Shown here: one piece after another, positions 22,876-31,786 of the stretch | Numbering within the stretch: the first letter of the stretch is position 1 | Layout: each line of letters begins with the position of its first letter | The notes under the pieces: model-generated | Databases searched by the model: none | Seen by the model: only the letters and a program-made list of their open reading frames with translations | What the model was told of the DNA's origin: nothing | Program-made: the position numbers and the translations under genes | Assembly: GCA_036524675.1 (NCBI GenBank) | Contig: DATDBU010000183.1 | Coordinates: 1-44,465, forward strand | Origin: DATDAW01 sp036524675 | GTDB taxonomy: Bacteria > Verrucomicrobiota > Verrucomicrobiia > Chthoniobacterales > DASVRZ01 | Direction: 5' to 3' | DNA: 44,465 bases

Positions 22876-24008
22876 TGGAGCCGAACACGGCAGAAATCGC
22901 GTCCGTTTTTCAGGAAAATTTCGCGCAACGTGGCGAACTCGGCGCCTCTGTGTCCATTTGGCAGCGTGGCCGTGAGATCCTGAGCCTGGCGGGTGGCTTT
23001 CAGGATCGTCAAAAAACGCGACCCTGGACGTCCACAACGCGAATCTTGTTCTTTTCGGCCACCAAAGGGCTCGCCGCAGGGACGACGCTGGCGTTACTCG
23101 AACGGGAAAAGATTGAGCTTGATGAACCGGTGTCATCGGTTTGGCCGGAGTTCGCGCAAAATGGCAAGTCCGGCATCACCTTCGGACAAGTCCTCTCCCA
23201 TCAGGCCGGTCTCTGCGGTTTGACCAGCGAACAAGTGCCCAGTTTGCTCGACCATGATTCGGTCGCCGTAGCGCTGGCAGAGCAAGCGCCACTATGGAAG
23301 CCAGGGACGCAACACGGCTATCACACGCGAACTTTCGGTTTCCTGCTGGATGAAATTGTGCGGAGGATCACAGCCAGGACATTGGGAGCGATGTGGCGCG
23401 AAATTTTCGGCGATCCACTCCAACTCGACCTGTGGATCGGCCTTCCAAAAGAGTTGGTCGACGAAGTTGCGCCGATTTTTCCGACGCGAAATTCCGGGGG
23501 ATTGCCGGACGACGATTTTTGGCGTGCCATGGGGAAACGCGGTTCGCTTACGCAGCTTGCGTTTTCGACGCCGGCTGGTTTGGCGGCGGTCTCATCCATG
23601 AATACGCCCGAAGCGCGCATGGCGTCACTTCCGGCAATGGGCGGCATCGGGACGGCATCCAGTCTGGGAAAATGGTACGGCATACTCGCCGATGGTGGCC
23701 ATGGATTCGTCTCGCAGAATACCATCCAAAAAATGTCCACCACTCTCACAACCGGCTTCGATGCTGTCACACTTCAAACGACCGCTTTTTCCGCCGGATT
23801 TATGCAGGATCCGATAGGTGCCCATGGAAAAACCCGTAGCATTTTTGGGCCCAGTCCGCGGGCTTTTGGCCATCCGGGCGCAGGCGGAAGCCATGCGTTC
23901 GCCGATCCCGAAAACGGCATCGCATTTGCCTACGTCATGAACCAAATGGAGCTGGGTATTTTCCCAAATGCCAAATCGCTGCGAATGATCGAGGCCCTCT
24001 ACCGCTGA
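22875..24008 (+). CDS. Serine beta-lactamase-like esterase
   Basis: This is a 377-residue protein of the serine beta-lactamase/transpeptidase-like (class C-type) fold. The SxxK motif is SATK at residues 61-64. The Tyr motif reads YHT at 149-151 instead of the YxN of true class C lactamases; Y-H-x is the form seen in family VIII esterases, so esterase activity is more likely than antibiotic resistance. HPGAGGSHAFADPENGIAF near the C-terminus takes the place of the KTG box. There is no signal peptide, which also argues against a periplasmic lactamase. Translation is coupled to the TPR gene by TAATG. YjbQ follows after 17 nt. Confidence 0.85.
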   Translation: MEPNTAEIASVFQENFAQRGELGASVSIWQRGREILSLAGGFQDRQKTRPWTSTTRILFFSATKGLAAGTTLALLEREKIELDEPVSSVWPEFAQNGKSGITFGQVLSHQAGLCGLTSEQVPSLLDHDSVAVALAEQAPLWKPGTQHGYHTRTFGFLLDEIVRRITARTLGAMWREIFGDPLQLDLWIGLPKELVDEVAPIFPTRNSGGLPDDDFWRAMGKRGSLTQLAFSTPAGLAAVSSMNTPEARMASLPAMGGIGTASSLGKWYGILADGGHGFVSQNTIQKMSTTLTTGFDAVTLQTTAFSAGFMQDPIGAHGKTRSIFGPSPRAFGHPGAGGSHAFADPENGIAFAYVMNQMELGIFPNAKSLRMIEALYR

Positions 24009-24025
24009 TTCACGGCCCAATCGCC

Positions 24026-24460
24026 ATGTCCAATTTCATTGCGCGCAACGCCGAAATCACAATCCGGACGAGCGGGAAAGGCACTTACGAAATTACTGAC
24101 CGGGTCGCCGAATTCGTTCGCGCGACTGGCGTGCGCGAAGGGCAGATAACCGTGTTCATTCAGCACACGAGCGCCAGTCTGATCATTTACGAAAATGCCG
24201 ATCGGTCGGCTCGCATCGATCTAGCATCATTTTTCGATCGCTTGGTGCCGGAGAATGCCGATTATTTCACACATGTGTTTGAAGGGGATGATGACATGCC
24301 CAGCCACATTCGAATGGTTCTCACGCGCACCTCGGAAACGATCCCTATCCGCGAAGGCCGCATGACACTCGGCACGTGGCAGGGCATTTTCGTCTTCGAA
24401 CACCGGCGCGCGGCGCATTCGCGCGACATTACTCTCTCCGTGCTAGGTACAAATAATTAA
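24026..24460 (+). CDS. yjbQ: YjbQ/UPF0047 family protein
   Basis: This is a 144-residue protein of the YjbQ (UPF0047) family. Its signatures are IQHTSASLIIYENADRSARI and, near the end, RMTLGTWQGIFVFEHR, with conserved His and Glu residues that could hold a metal. Family members show weak thiamine-phosphate-synthase-like activity, but the true role is open. The usual second HxxxH region reads DDMPSHIRMVL. It is 17 nt after the beta-lactamase-like gene, in one apparent operon, and 36 nt before the metallophosphoesterase. Confidence 0.93.
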   Translation: MSNFIARNAEITIRTSGKGTYEITDRVAEFVRATGVREGQITVFIQHTSASLIIYENADRSARIDLASFFDRLVPENADYFTHVFEGDDDMPSHIRMVLTRTSETIPIREGRMTLGTWQGIFVFEHRRAAHSRDITLSVLGTNN

Positions 24461-24496
24461 CGAGTTAAGTTGTTGAACCGCAACGGCTAAAAACAC

Positions 24497-25330
24497 ATGC
24501 AACTCACGCTTGACCAAGGACCTTTCCTCATCCTCTCGGATTTTCACATTGGCCACCAGGCAACACTGGTCACGGACATCGAACTTGTCGCCCCTCTATT
24601 TTCCAAGGAGCAAACGGTGATCTTTAACGGAGACACATTTGAAATGCGGCTTAAAAGCTCGCGGGAACGTGCCTTGCACCATGCGAAACGACTCAAACAG
24701 ATCATATCCGATTGCGGCGCCCAGGCTCAGTTCATCTGCGGCAACCACGATCCCATGATCTCCGGCACCAGCCACGCCGAGTTCGTCGACCAAGCGATCC
24801 TCATCACCCACGGGGACATTCTCTACCACGACGTGGCCCCATGGAGCCTCAACGCCCGGCTCTACGATCGCGCGCATCGTTCAGAGCTGCATCGCCTGCC
24901 AGCAGCCGAACATAGCGATCTTACCAGCCGGCTCGGCGCTCTGCGCCGTGCAACACTCGCCTATGATGTGGAACACGTAACCGCCCCACCGGGCATCATC
25001 GGTTCCCTAGTGCATTTCGTCGAAACGACCTGGCCGCCTTGGCGGCCGATTTCCATTCTCAAAAGCTGGGCTGAAGTCCCAGCTCGCGCCGAGGCGCTGG
25101 CTCGTCAGTTCCGCCCCAAGTTGCGTTATTTGATCATTGGGCACACTCACAAAGCCGGCATATGGCGTCGTGGCGATTTGACGATCATCAACACCGGTGC
25201 AGTTATGCGCGGCTTTGGCCGGCAGGCTATTCTCTTTGAGGACAGCAAGCTCACGGTGCGCCAAATCGATTATCGAAAGAATAAATTCCAACTCGGTAAA
25301 ACGATCCAAAGTCTGCCCGTAAACTCGTAG
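24497..25330 (+). CDS. Calcineurin-like metallophosphoesterase
   Basis: This 277-residue protein has all metal motifs of the calcineurin-like phosphoesterase fold. They are DFHIGH (D-x-H, about 15-20), NGDTFE (GD), CGNHDP (GNHD) and IIGHTHKAG (GHTH). The insert between GNHD and GHTH is helical and resembles UDP-2,3-diacylglucosamine hydrolase-like proteins. The substrate is not determined. There is no signal peptide, so it is cytoplasmic or membrane-peripheral. It lies in the plus-strand run after yjbQ. Confidence 0.88.
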   Translation: MQLTLDQGPFLILSDFHIGHQATLVTDIELVAPLFSKEQTVIFNGDTFEMRLKSSRERALHHAKRLKQIISDCGAQAQFICGNHDPMISGTSHAEFVDQAILITHGDILYHDVAPWSLNARLYDRAHRSELHRLPAAEHSDLTSRLGALRRATLAYDVEHVTAPPGIIGSLVHFVETTWPPWRPISILKSWAEVPARAEALARQFRPKLRYLIIGHTHKAGIWRRGDLTIINTGAVMRGFGRQAILFEDSKLTVRQIDYRKNKFQLGKTIQSLPVNS

Positions 25331-25434
25331 TTGGCAATTCTTCCGAGGGAAGAGAGTGCTTCAAAAATCCGGATTTGATAACGCCGCCAAGTCCGATACG
25401 CTTGGCCCGGGTTCCCATTTACTCTCCACATGTT

Positions 25435-26181
25435 ATGTTCAGACGAATCGCCAATCTCTTTAAAGGCTTTCTGAGTCTCTTTGTAAGCGGTCTCGAAAAA
25501 CAAAATCCCGAAGCCCTCCTCGAAGTCGAACGCGAGAATCTCCGGAAACAAATCGCCAACTATAACCAGGGGCTGGCCGCACACGCAGGCCTATGCGAGC
25601 GCCTCATAGGTCAGGTCAAACGCCTCGAAACCGAGGAACGCGAGCTCCGCGCCAAAACCGGCGCCCAACTTCGTGCCGGAAACCGCGATGCCGCCGGCCA
25701 GTACGCTCTGCGCCTCCAGACTATCCAGCGCGAACTCACCGACAACCGCGCCCAGCTTGGTGACGCGGAAAAAACCTACCAGGAATTGATCCGTGCCCGC
25801 GATGTATCCATCAAGGCAGCCCAGAAGAAAATCGAGGATCTCAAATACGCTCTCAGTGACCTGAAGATCAAAAAAGCCACGGCCGAGTTGACGGAAATGG
25901 CCAGCGGCATGATCAATCAAATCGGGGGGGCGGGCGATACGTTGAACCGGCTTCACAGCATGGTTGAAGAGGAACGTGAGAAAGCCTCCGGACGCGCCCG
26001 CGTTGCAAAGGACTCCCTCGACACCGGCGGTATCGTGATGAAAGAGGCGGAACAAAAAGCTCTGGAAGATCAAGCGCTTGCGGATTTCGCCGCCGCCGAA
26101 GGCATGGCGCTGGAGTCGAACTCTCCCCCATCGCCGAGCACCGAAGCTAGCGGCAAATCGATGGGCCCCGTTACGCAGTAA
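25435..26181 (+). CDS. PspA/IM30-family coiled-coil protein
   Basis: This 248-residue protein begins with the amphipathic segment MFRRIANLFKGFLSLFVSGL and continues as long charged coiled coil from about 25 to 215 (QIANYNQGLAAHAGLCERLI, KAAQKKIEDLKYALSDLK). This matches PspA/IM30-type membrane-remodelling proteins, although the N-terminal PspA core is only partly conserved. The tail (ESNSPPSPSTEASGKS) is low-complexity. ATG 25435 is chosen because the amphipathic helix follows at once; the frame is open 60 nt further upstream. A role in membrane stress is plausible. A bidirectional hairpin separates it from the convergent pgsA. Confidence 0.75.
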   Translation: MFRRIANLFKGFLSLFVSGLEKQNPEALLEVERENLRKQIANYNQGLAAHAGLCERLIGQVKRLETEERELRAKTGAQLRAGNRDAAGQYALRLQTIQRELTDNRAQLGDAEKTYQELIRARDVSIKAAQKKIEDLKYALSDLKIKKATAELTEMASGMINQIGGAGDTLNRLHSMVEEEREKASGRARVAKDSLDTGGIVMKEAEQKALEDQALADFAAAEGMALESNSPPSPSTEASGKSMGPVTQ

Positions 26182-26263
26182 CGGATTTTCGATTTTTTGA
26201 TTGCTGCTTTAAGTGTTCTTGATTCTTGATAATTGAGCAGCGATGTCGCTTCGCTCCGTTCTC

Positions 26264-26317
26264 GATTTTGGATTTTTCCCCGCGACTCGGACGGCTTGGA
26301 ATCGAAAATTCAAAATC
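26264..26317. terminator. Inverted repeat between convergent genes
   Basis: GATTTTGGATTTT (26264-26276) is complementary, with one mismatch, to AAAATTCAAAATC (26305-26317). It lies between the PspA-like gene and the convergent pgsA stop at 26321, and could end both transcripts. The rest of 26182-26263 is AT-rich with no gene. Confidence 0.4.
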
Positions 26318-26320
26318 CCT

Positions 26321-26896
26321 TCATCCTGGCTGGATCATCGCCCGGTGCCGCCACAAATAGGCCATTCCCGAATAAGCCGTTAGCGCCACAGCCATGCTCA
26401 GACAGAGCACTTCGCCGATGGGCCAGATCTTCCGGAAAAGCGGTGTCCCACCCAGTGACGGAAAAATTTCGACGAGTGCGATTCCCATTAAAAAGAAAAT
26501 GACGGTGGCCATTTGCCAACCGGTCTTATGTTTTCCGATGGATTCCGCGGAAAGCACTTTGCCCTGGCTCAATGCCAGCAGGCGCAGGCCGGTGATCACA
26601 AATTCGCGGCTAATAATCACGATCACCACCCATGCTGGTACGTGGGCGATTGGGATCAGACAGATGAACGCTGCGGCGGTCATGATCTTGTCCACGAGCG
26701 GATCCATCAAGGCGCCAAACGGCGTCTTCATGGAAAATTTCCGCGCCATCCAGCCGTCGAGATAATCAGTAATGCTGGCGACGATGAAGAGTGCCAGAGC
26801 AATTGTGCCGCTAAAGGGCACCGCTAACGTCAACACGGCTACGAACCCGATCGTCAAAAAAAACCGCGCAATCGTCAGGCGGTTCGCCCAGTTCAT
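26321..26896 (-). CDS. pgsA: CDP-diacylglycerol-glycerol-3-phosphate phosphatidyltransferase
   Basis: This is a 191-residue integral membrane enzyme of the CDP-alcohol phosphotransferase family, making phosphatidylglycerol phosphate from CDP-diacylglycerol and glycerol 3-phosphate. The catalytic motif is DYLDGWMARKFSMKTPFGAL then MDPLVDK, which fits D-x2-D-G-x2-A-R-x8-G-x3-D-x3-D. Four to six hydrophobic segments follow the expected layout. The start MNWANRLTIARFFLTIG is the family's usual start. Its ATG overlaps the moaE stop as ATGA, so it is translated after moaE. Confidence 0.95.
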   Translation of the reverse strand: MNWANRLTIARFFLTIGFVAVLTLAVPFSGTIALALFIVASITDYLDGWMARKFSMKTPFGALMDPLVDKIMTAAAFICLIPIAHVPAWVVIVIISREFVITGLRLLALSQGKVLSAESIGKHKTGWQMATVIFFLMGIALVEIFPSLGGTPLFRKIWPIGEVLCLSMAVALTAYSGMAYLWRHRAMIQPG

Positions 26897-27318
26897 GGTG
26901 CCGCCTCCAACGCGCCTGGCGCTTCAGGCGCTCCCAGCTTGTGCTGCGGATGCTTCCAGATAGGCACTTCGCGCTTCAGGCGCTCGATGATTTCCTGACT
27001 TGCCAGAAATGCCTCACCGCGGTGGGCCGCGCTCACACGCAGAAATAGCGATGGCTCCGCCACCGGAACGAAGCCAACACGGTGATGCAGGATCACACTG
27101 CGCAGGCCGCGCTTGCGCACCGTTTCATCGACGATTTTCGCCAGCTGCCGCAACGCCATTTCCTCGAACACTTCGTAGTCCAAACCCGAAATATTTCCCT
27201 CCCCTTCTTTCGCACGGACAACTCCATAAAAATCAATCATGGCGCCGGCTCCGCTCTCGAAGGCGGGCGAGGGGATCACCAATGGCTCGACGGTTATTTG
27301 AATATCGGAAAACTCCAT
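26893..27318 (-). CDS. moaE: Molybdopterin synthase catalytic subunit
   Basis: This 141-residue protein resembles MoaE, which transfers sulfur from MoaD thiocarboxylate to precursor Z to make molybdopterin. Family segments are FYGVVRAKEGEGNISGLDYE, VILHHRVGFVPVAEPSLFLR, SAAHRGEAFLASQEIIERLK and the C-terminal VPIWKHPQHKLG. The last segment departs from the usual IWKKE, with His-Pro after the catalytic Lys. The frame opens at 27360, but ATG 27318 (MEFSDIQIT) is the natural start. No moaD or other molybdenum-cofactor gene is in the window. Its pairing with pgsA is unusual. It is divergent from gnd, 82 nt away. Confidence 0.85.
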   Translation of the reverse strand: MEFSDIQITVEPLVIPSPAFESGAGAMIDFYGVVRAKEGEGNISGLDYEVFEEMALRQLAKIVDETVRKRGLRSVILHHRVGFVPVAEPSLFLRVSAAHRGEAFLASQEIIERLKREVPIWKHPQHKLGAPEAPGALEAAP

Positions 27319-27400
27319 TGCGTTGCGGGCTCGAGGGCGTTTACGTTGCACTTCTACCAAGTCGAAGCTGTCTCAAAGCGCAACCACAATCTCATTTCTT

Positions 27401-28819
27401 ATGACTCAATGTGATATCGGTCTTATTGGCCTCGCCGTCATGGGCGAAAACCTCGTTCTTAACATGGAAAGCCGCGGCTTTAACGTCGCTGTTTTCAATC
27501 GCACTACAAGTGTCGTCGAGGCTTTCGAAGCTGGCCGCGGAAAAGGTAAGAATTTCGTCTTCGCCAAGTCATTACCCGAATTCGTTGCAGCGCTCGCCCG
27601 CCCGAGAAAAGCGCAGATCATGGTGAAAGCAGGTGCACCGGTTGACGCCGTTATTGAGCAACTGATTCCTCTCCTCGAACCCGGCGACATCATCATCGAT
27701 GGCGGCAACTCGCTCTGGACGGACACGCAGCGTCGCGAGAAATACCTCAAGGAGAAGGGCATTCACTTTTTCGGTGTCGGCGTTAGTGGCGGCGAAGAAG
27801 GGGCGCTCAAGGGTCCGTCCATCATGCCCGGTGGCTCGAAAGAAGGCTGGGCCGCATTGGCACCGATTTACACGGCCATTGCCGCCATCGCGGAAGGCGA
27901 ACCTTGCTGTCGCCATATGGGGCCCGATGGCGCTGGTCATTACGTGAAAATGGTCCACAACGGCATCGAATACGGCGATATGCAGCTCATCTGTGAAGCC
28001 TATGCGATCCTCAAAACCACGATCAATCCGAGCGCAGAGGAGTTTCACGAGATTTTCGGGGAATGGAACAAAGGTGATCTCGATAGCTTCCTCATTGAAA
28101 TCACGACCAATATTTTCACCAAGAAAGATCCCGAGACGGGCAAACCGCTCGTGGATGTCATCCTCGACAAGGCTGGCCAGAAAGGGACGGGGAAATGGAC
28201 AGTCGGCCACGCTACGGAACTCGGTGTCCCGCTTTCCGTCATCGGAAGCGCTGTCGAGGCCCGTATCCTCAGCTCGTTGAAAGACGAACGTGTTGCCGCC
28301 AGCAAGGAATTGCCGGCTCCGGAATTGAAGCCGTTCAAAGGCGACCGCGCCGCGCTCATCGCTTCCGTTCGGGACGCACTCTACGCCTCGAAAATCATGA
28401 GCTACGCACAGGGCTTTGTTCAACTGGGCGTTGCCAGCAAGCTCTACAACTGGAACCTCAATTTCGGTGACATTTCGTCTATCTGGCGTGGCGGCTGCAT
28501 CATTCGTGCCCGCTTCCTCAATCGCATCACCGAGGCGTATCGCAAAAATCCGGAGCTCAAGAATCTGATTCTCGATCCATTCTTCCGCGACGTCATCGCG
28601 AAGACTCAAGCCAACTGGCGCAAAGCCGTCCAGACGGCGATCGAGTACGGCGTCGCCACCCCAGCGTTCAGCTCCGCGCTCAGCTATTATGACAGCTACC
28701 GCCAGGAACGGCTCCCGGCCAACCTGCTCCAGGCCCAACGCGACTACTTTGGTGCTCACACGTATGAGCGCGTCGATAAGCCTGCGGGCCAATTTTTCCA
28801 CACTGAGTGGCTGGCGTAA
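27401..28819 (+). CDS. gnd: 6-phosphogluconate dehydrogenase (decarboxylating)
   Basis: This is a 472-residue enzyme converting 6-phosphogluconate to ribulose-5-phosphate with NADPH and CO2 release. The NADP motif is GLAVMGENLVLNMESRGF near the N-terminus. Substrate signatures are VSGGEEGALKGPSIMPGG, KMVHNGIEYGDMQLI (catalytic Lys) and GTGKWT. The C-terminal tail has YDSYRQERLPANLLQAQRDY. Length is that of the long dimeric form. The frame is open from 27323, but ATG 27401 (MTQCDIGLIG) is the family start. It completes the pathway begun by zwf. A strong hairpin follows. Confidence 0.97.
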   Translation: MTQCDIGLIGLAVMGENLVLNMESRGFNVAVFNRTTSVVEAFEAGRGKGKNFVFAKSLPEFVAALARPRKAQIMVKAGAPVDAVIEQLIPLLEPGDIIIDGGNSLWTDTQRREKYLKEKGIHFFGVGVSGGEEGALKGPSIMPGGSKEGWAALAPIYTAIAAIAEGEPCCRHMGPDGAGHYVKMVHNGIEYGDMQLICEAYAILKTTINPSAEEFHEIFGEWNKGDLDSFLIEITTNIFTKKDPETGKPLVDVILDKAGQKGTGKWTVGHATELGVPLSVIGSAVEARILSSLKDERVAASKELPAPELKPFKGDRAALIASVRDALYASKIMSYAQGFVQLGVASKLYNWNLNFGDISSIWRGGCIIRARFLNRITEAYRKNPELKNLILDPFFRDVIAKTQANWRKAVQTAIEYGVATPAFSSALSYYDSYRQERLPANLLQAQRDYFGAHTYERVDKPAGQFFHTEWLA

Positions 28820-28852
28820 GACGGAGTCTTAAGTCTTAAGTTTGTAAGTTTA

Positions 28853-28882
28853 AAGGCCGCGTTCTGAAAAGGACGCGGCCTT
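28853..28882 (+). terminator. Hairpin terminator after gnd
   Basis: A perfect 10-bp stem AAGGCCGCGT/ACGCGGCCTT encloses the loop TCTGAAAAGG, 33 nt after the gnd stop. It is followed by a T/C-rich stretch (CTTGCTC). The same hairpin also faces the convergent exopolysaccharide gene ending at 28981. Confidence 0.75.
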
Positions 28883-28980
28883 CTTGCTCAATATTTGGGA
28901 GCCGGCGTCGCAGACCCAGTCCTGTGGGCACGCTACGCGTACGCGTTATGTTTGCAGCCCACGAATACCCAGCCTCAGCC

Positions 28981-29562
28981 TTACAGCCAGGATTGCTCGA
29001 CGTAAATCTGATCGCCAGGCAGGACCGGAATGTCGAGTTCCGGATTCACCATGATCTTCGTGCAATCGATGATGCGGACTTCCTTACCCCGGATAAGACG
29101 CACCTTCTTGCGATTGGCGAACTCCGTAAAGCCAGCAGCAGCATTAATCGCCGATAACAACGTCAAATCTGTCGTGTACGGAACACGGGAAACATTCCTA
29201 ACCTCTCCACCGACGTTCACAAAGCGCGGCGACGTATTCAGCGTGCTGACCGTGATGGTTGGGTTCGAGTAAATTTGCTGATTCTTATAGATGGACTCGA
29301 TGAAATCCGCAGCCTGTCCGGCGGTTTTTCCCACGACAGACACTTTACCGATATAGGCGAGCTTGAGGTTGCCGTCATTATCGATCGTATAACTATTGTT
29401 CAGCGCGGCAGCCTCAGAGGGAGGCACACCACCAATACGAAGTTCCACGGAATCGCCGGTGCGCAGCGGAGCATCCTGACCGTAAACCGCCGGAGAAAAA
29501 GCCCCTATAATCCACGCCATGACGCACAGCGCCAAAGCGTTCTGAAGCACTCTAGTATTCAT
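28981..29562 (-). CDS. Wza-like polysaccharide export protein
   Basis: This is a 193-residue periplasmic/outer-membrane export protein. Residues 1-29 are a signal peptide ending AVYGQD, without a lipobox Cys. The polysaccharide export (Poly_export) domain follows (LRTGDSVELRIGG, IDNDGNLKLAYIGKVSVVGK), then one SLBB-type segment (FVNVGGEVRNVSRVPYTTDL) and the end LPGDQIYVEQSWL. It is about half the length of full Wza. ATG 29562 overlaps the end of the BY-kinase gene by 11 nt, so the two are cotranscribed. It probably forms the outer channel for the chain regulated by the kinase. The lack of lipidation suggests peripheral association with another barrel. Confidence 0.9.
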   Translation of the reverse strand: MNTRVLQNALALCVMAWIIGAFSPAVYGQDAPLRTGDSVELRIGGVPPSEAAALNNSYTIDNDGNLKLAYIGKVSVVGKTAGQAADFIESIYKNQQIYSNPTITVSTLNTSPRFVNVGGEVRNVSRVPYTTDLTLLSAINAAAGFTEFANRKKVRLIRGKEVRIIDCTKIMVNPELDIPVLPGDQIYVEQSWL

Positions 29563-31702
29563 CACGTTGAATCGTCGCTGGTTCAGAGGGATCAGCCGGT
29601 TTGGGCTGTTGTGCCACGCGGGTCTTTTTCTTGCGAGCCGGCGTCGCATAATAATCGTTATAGCTCGTGTAATACTGATAACTGGAGTCGTGGCGAAGAT
29701 CGACATTGTTCAGCACCACTCCGAGCAATGTCCCACCCACATTGGTCACGGCCTGTTTGACACGGAGCAGCATGGACCGCGGGAACCGGCGATGTTGGAC
29801 AACGATGACGGTAATATCGACTTCGCTTGCAAGTACTGAAGCGTCGCTCACGCCTAAAATCGGTGGCGAATCCAGTAAAACCAAATCGTAACGACTTTTC
29901 GCCAGCGCAATCAAATCGGCCATGCGGCGCGAGTTGAGAATGCCTGCTGCGTCCGAAGGAAGAATCCCGGACGGCATGATCTGCAAATTGTTGACGCCTG
30001 TCGGAAGAATTACGTCCTCGATTTGCATATCGGTCGTGAGATAGTTGCTCAGCCCCACGGCATTGCTGACGCCAAAAATCGTGTGTTGCGAAGGGCGGCG
30101 CAGGTCTGCATCGACGATTAAAACATCGTAGCCGCCCTGGGCACAGACAATGGCAAGGTTCGCCAGAGTCGTGGACTTACCTTCGCCAGGACCGCCGCTG
30201 ACCAGTGTGACGGAATTCGCTTCGGAATTTTTGCGGTTGAACTCGATATTCGTCCGCAAAATTCGATACGCTTCCGCATCTGCGGTGTCGTTGGATTCGC
30301 GATGGAGCAGATGGATGTTTTTGGGAATCACGGCGAGCACCGGCGTCCCGAGGAAAGTTTCGACGTCGTCCAAGGTTTTGACGCTGGTATCCAGGTACTC
30401 GATAGCAAACGCGAGTCCGAGACCGACGATGAGACCAACAATGATTCCCAGGGCTATATTAAGCCGAACGTTTGGCTTGGTAGCACTTGTAGCCGGCTCC
30501 GCCCGGTCCCAAATACGCGTCGGGCTCATGGGCATTGTCTTCTCGATTTTCGAAGTCGTAAGCTTCATTTCCGCGGCTTCGAGAACCTTCTTCCTTTGGA
30601 TATATCGATTTTTTGCGTCGATATACCGTGCACTCATATTCCGGCTCGCGTTGAGACCTTTCTGGCTGTCCTCCAGGATCTGCTCCATAGAAGTCAGGTT
30701 GTTTTGGGCAATCCTCAACTGCGCAACGAGGCCTTTCCGAATGCTCTGAACCTGCTCTGCTGCCTGCTGAGTATAAATGTCGATCTGGGTGTTGAGAGCC
30801 TGAATGCTTGGATGCTTTTGTCCCAGTCCCGATTTTAGCAGGGATTCCCGGTCAACGATTGCCGCCTGATAACTCTGAATACGCGCACCGACGATGGTGT
30901 CCGGGATACTCAGCAAACTCAGGCCGCGCATAAAATCCGCATCGTTAAGCTTGTCGATCTGCTCGATCTGATTCCTCAGTAGATCTGCATTCGTTTTAGT
31001 CTCGTTAACTTTGGCGGCAGACGCTTGAACATTGCTCACCGACGTATCCGCCGATTCTTCGATACTATTCGGATTGAGATCGACAATGCCTTCCTCTTCA
31101 CGAATCCGGGTTGCATCAGCGAATGCGTCATCGACTCGTTTCTGCTGCAAGTCGACCTCATCCTGAAGCTTCGCAAGGGACTTGATCGTCTGGGTGTTCA
31201 GCTCTTCAATACGGCGTTGCGCATACACGTCGGCGACCGTATTCGCGATGATCGCAGCTTCCTTTGGCTTGCGGCTCAGGACCCGAATTTGAATAATATT
31301 CGCGCCGCGCACCTCTTGAAGGTTGATCATTCCACGCAGCTGATAATAAATTTGTTCCTTAGGAATCGGCGTCCCGGGATACCATTGCTGGGCGAGATTC
31401 AGCTTGTCGATAACCTGATACAAGATTTCCTTAGACTGAAGGATCTGGAATTGGGTTGTCAGAAAACGCGGGTCCGCGGCAGGAAATCCCTCGTTGTCTC
31501 CTCCTTGGAAGATGCGGAGCGGGGCCGAGTCGGACTGTACTTCCATCGTCACCGACGACTGATACTGCTTGGGCATGAAGTACGTGACGACCGAAGCCGT
31601 GATCAGCACCAATAGAAATGCCAGAAGGATAATTCCGAACCGGACGCGAATAACGCGCCAGTAATCCAGAATGTGCAGATTCATTTCGCTCTTATCAGCC
31701 AT
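29552..31702 (-). CDS. Wzz/BY-kinase: chain-length determinant tyrosine autokinase
   Basis: This is a 716-residue inner-membrane protein. TM1 is near residue 22 (FGIILLAFLLVLITASVVTY) and TM2 after about 415 (LNIALGIIVGLIVGLGLAFA). The periplasmic part between them is a long coiled coil typical of Wzz. The cytoplasmic BY-kinase domain has Walker A GGPGEGKSTT (about 502-511), Walker A' VLIVDADLRRP and Walker B LVLLDSPP. The C-terminus is tyrosine-rich, six Tyr in twelve residues (YQYYTSYNDYY), plus the last residue Tyr: autophosphorylation sites that control polymer length. ATG 31702 is preferred over TTG 31708. It lies between the barrel and the Wza-like protein and defines this as an exopolysaccharide export block. 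Confidence 0.95.
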   Translation of the reverse strand: MADKSEMNLHILDYWRVIRVRFGIILLAFLLVLITASVVTYFMPKQYQSSVTMEVQSDSAPLRIFQGGDNEGFPAADPRFLTTQFQILQSKEILYQVIDKLNLAQQWYPGTPIPKEQIYYQLRGMINLQEVRGANIIQIRVLSRKPKEAAIIANTVADVYAQRRIEELNTQTIKSLAKLQDEVDLQQKRVDDAFADATRIREEEGIVDLNPNSIEESADTSVSNVQASAAKVNETKTNADLLRNQIEQIDKLNDADFMRGLSLLSIPDTIVGARIQSYQAAIVDRESLLKSGLGQKHPSIQALNTQIDIYTQQAAEQVQSIRKGLVAQLRIAQNNLTSMEQILEDSQKGLNASRNMSARYIDAKNRYIQRKKVLEAAEMKLTTSKIEKTMPMSPTRIWDRAEPATSATKPNVRLNIALGIIVGLIVGLGLAFAIEYLDTSVKTLDDVETFLGTPVLAVIPKNIHLLHRESNDTADAEAYRILRTNIEFNRKNSEANSVTLVSGGPGEGKSTTLANLAIVCAQGGYDVLIVDADLRRPSQHTIFGVSNAVGLSNYLTTDMQIEDVILPTGVNNLQIMPSGILPSDAAGILNSRRMADLIALAKSRYDLVLLDSPPILGVSDASVLASEVDITVIVVQHRRFPRSMLLRVKQAVTNVGGTLLGVVLNNVDLRHDSSYQYYTSYNDYYATPARKKKTRVAQQPKPADPSEPATIQRDEY

Positions 31703-31786
31703 AAGCAATTTTTTTGAAATTACAGGGGGTCGTTAGTGCCGCAAGCGTCACCAAGACCTCCAGGCGGGAGAGCAACCCGGGACAAC

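Noticed and set aside
22875..24008. Antibiotic-resistance class C beta-lactamase
   Set aside because: It lacks a signal peptide, the YxN motif and a KTG box; the features fit a family VIII-type esterase instead.
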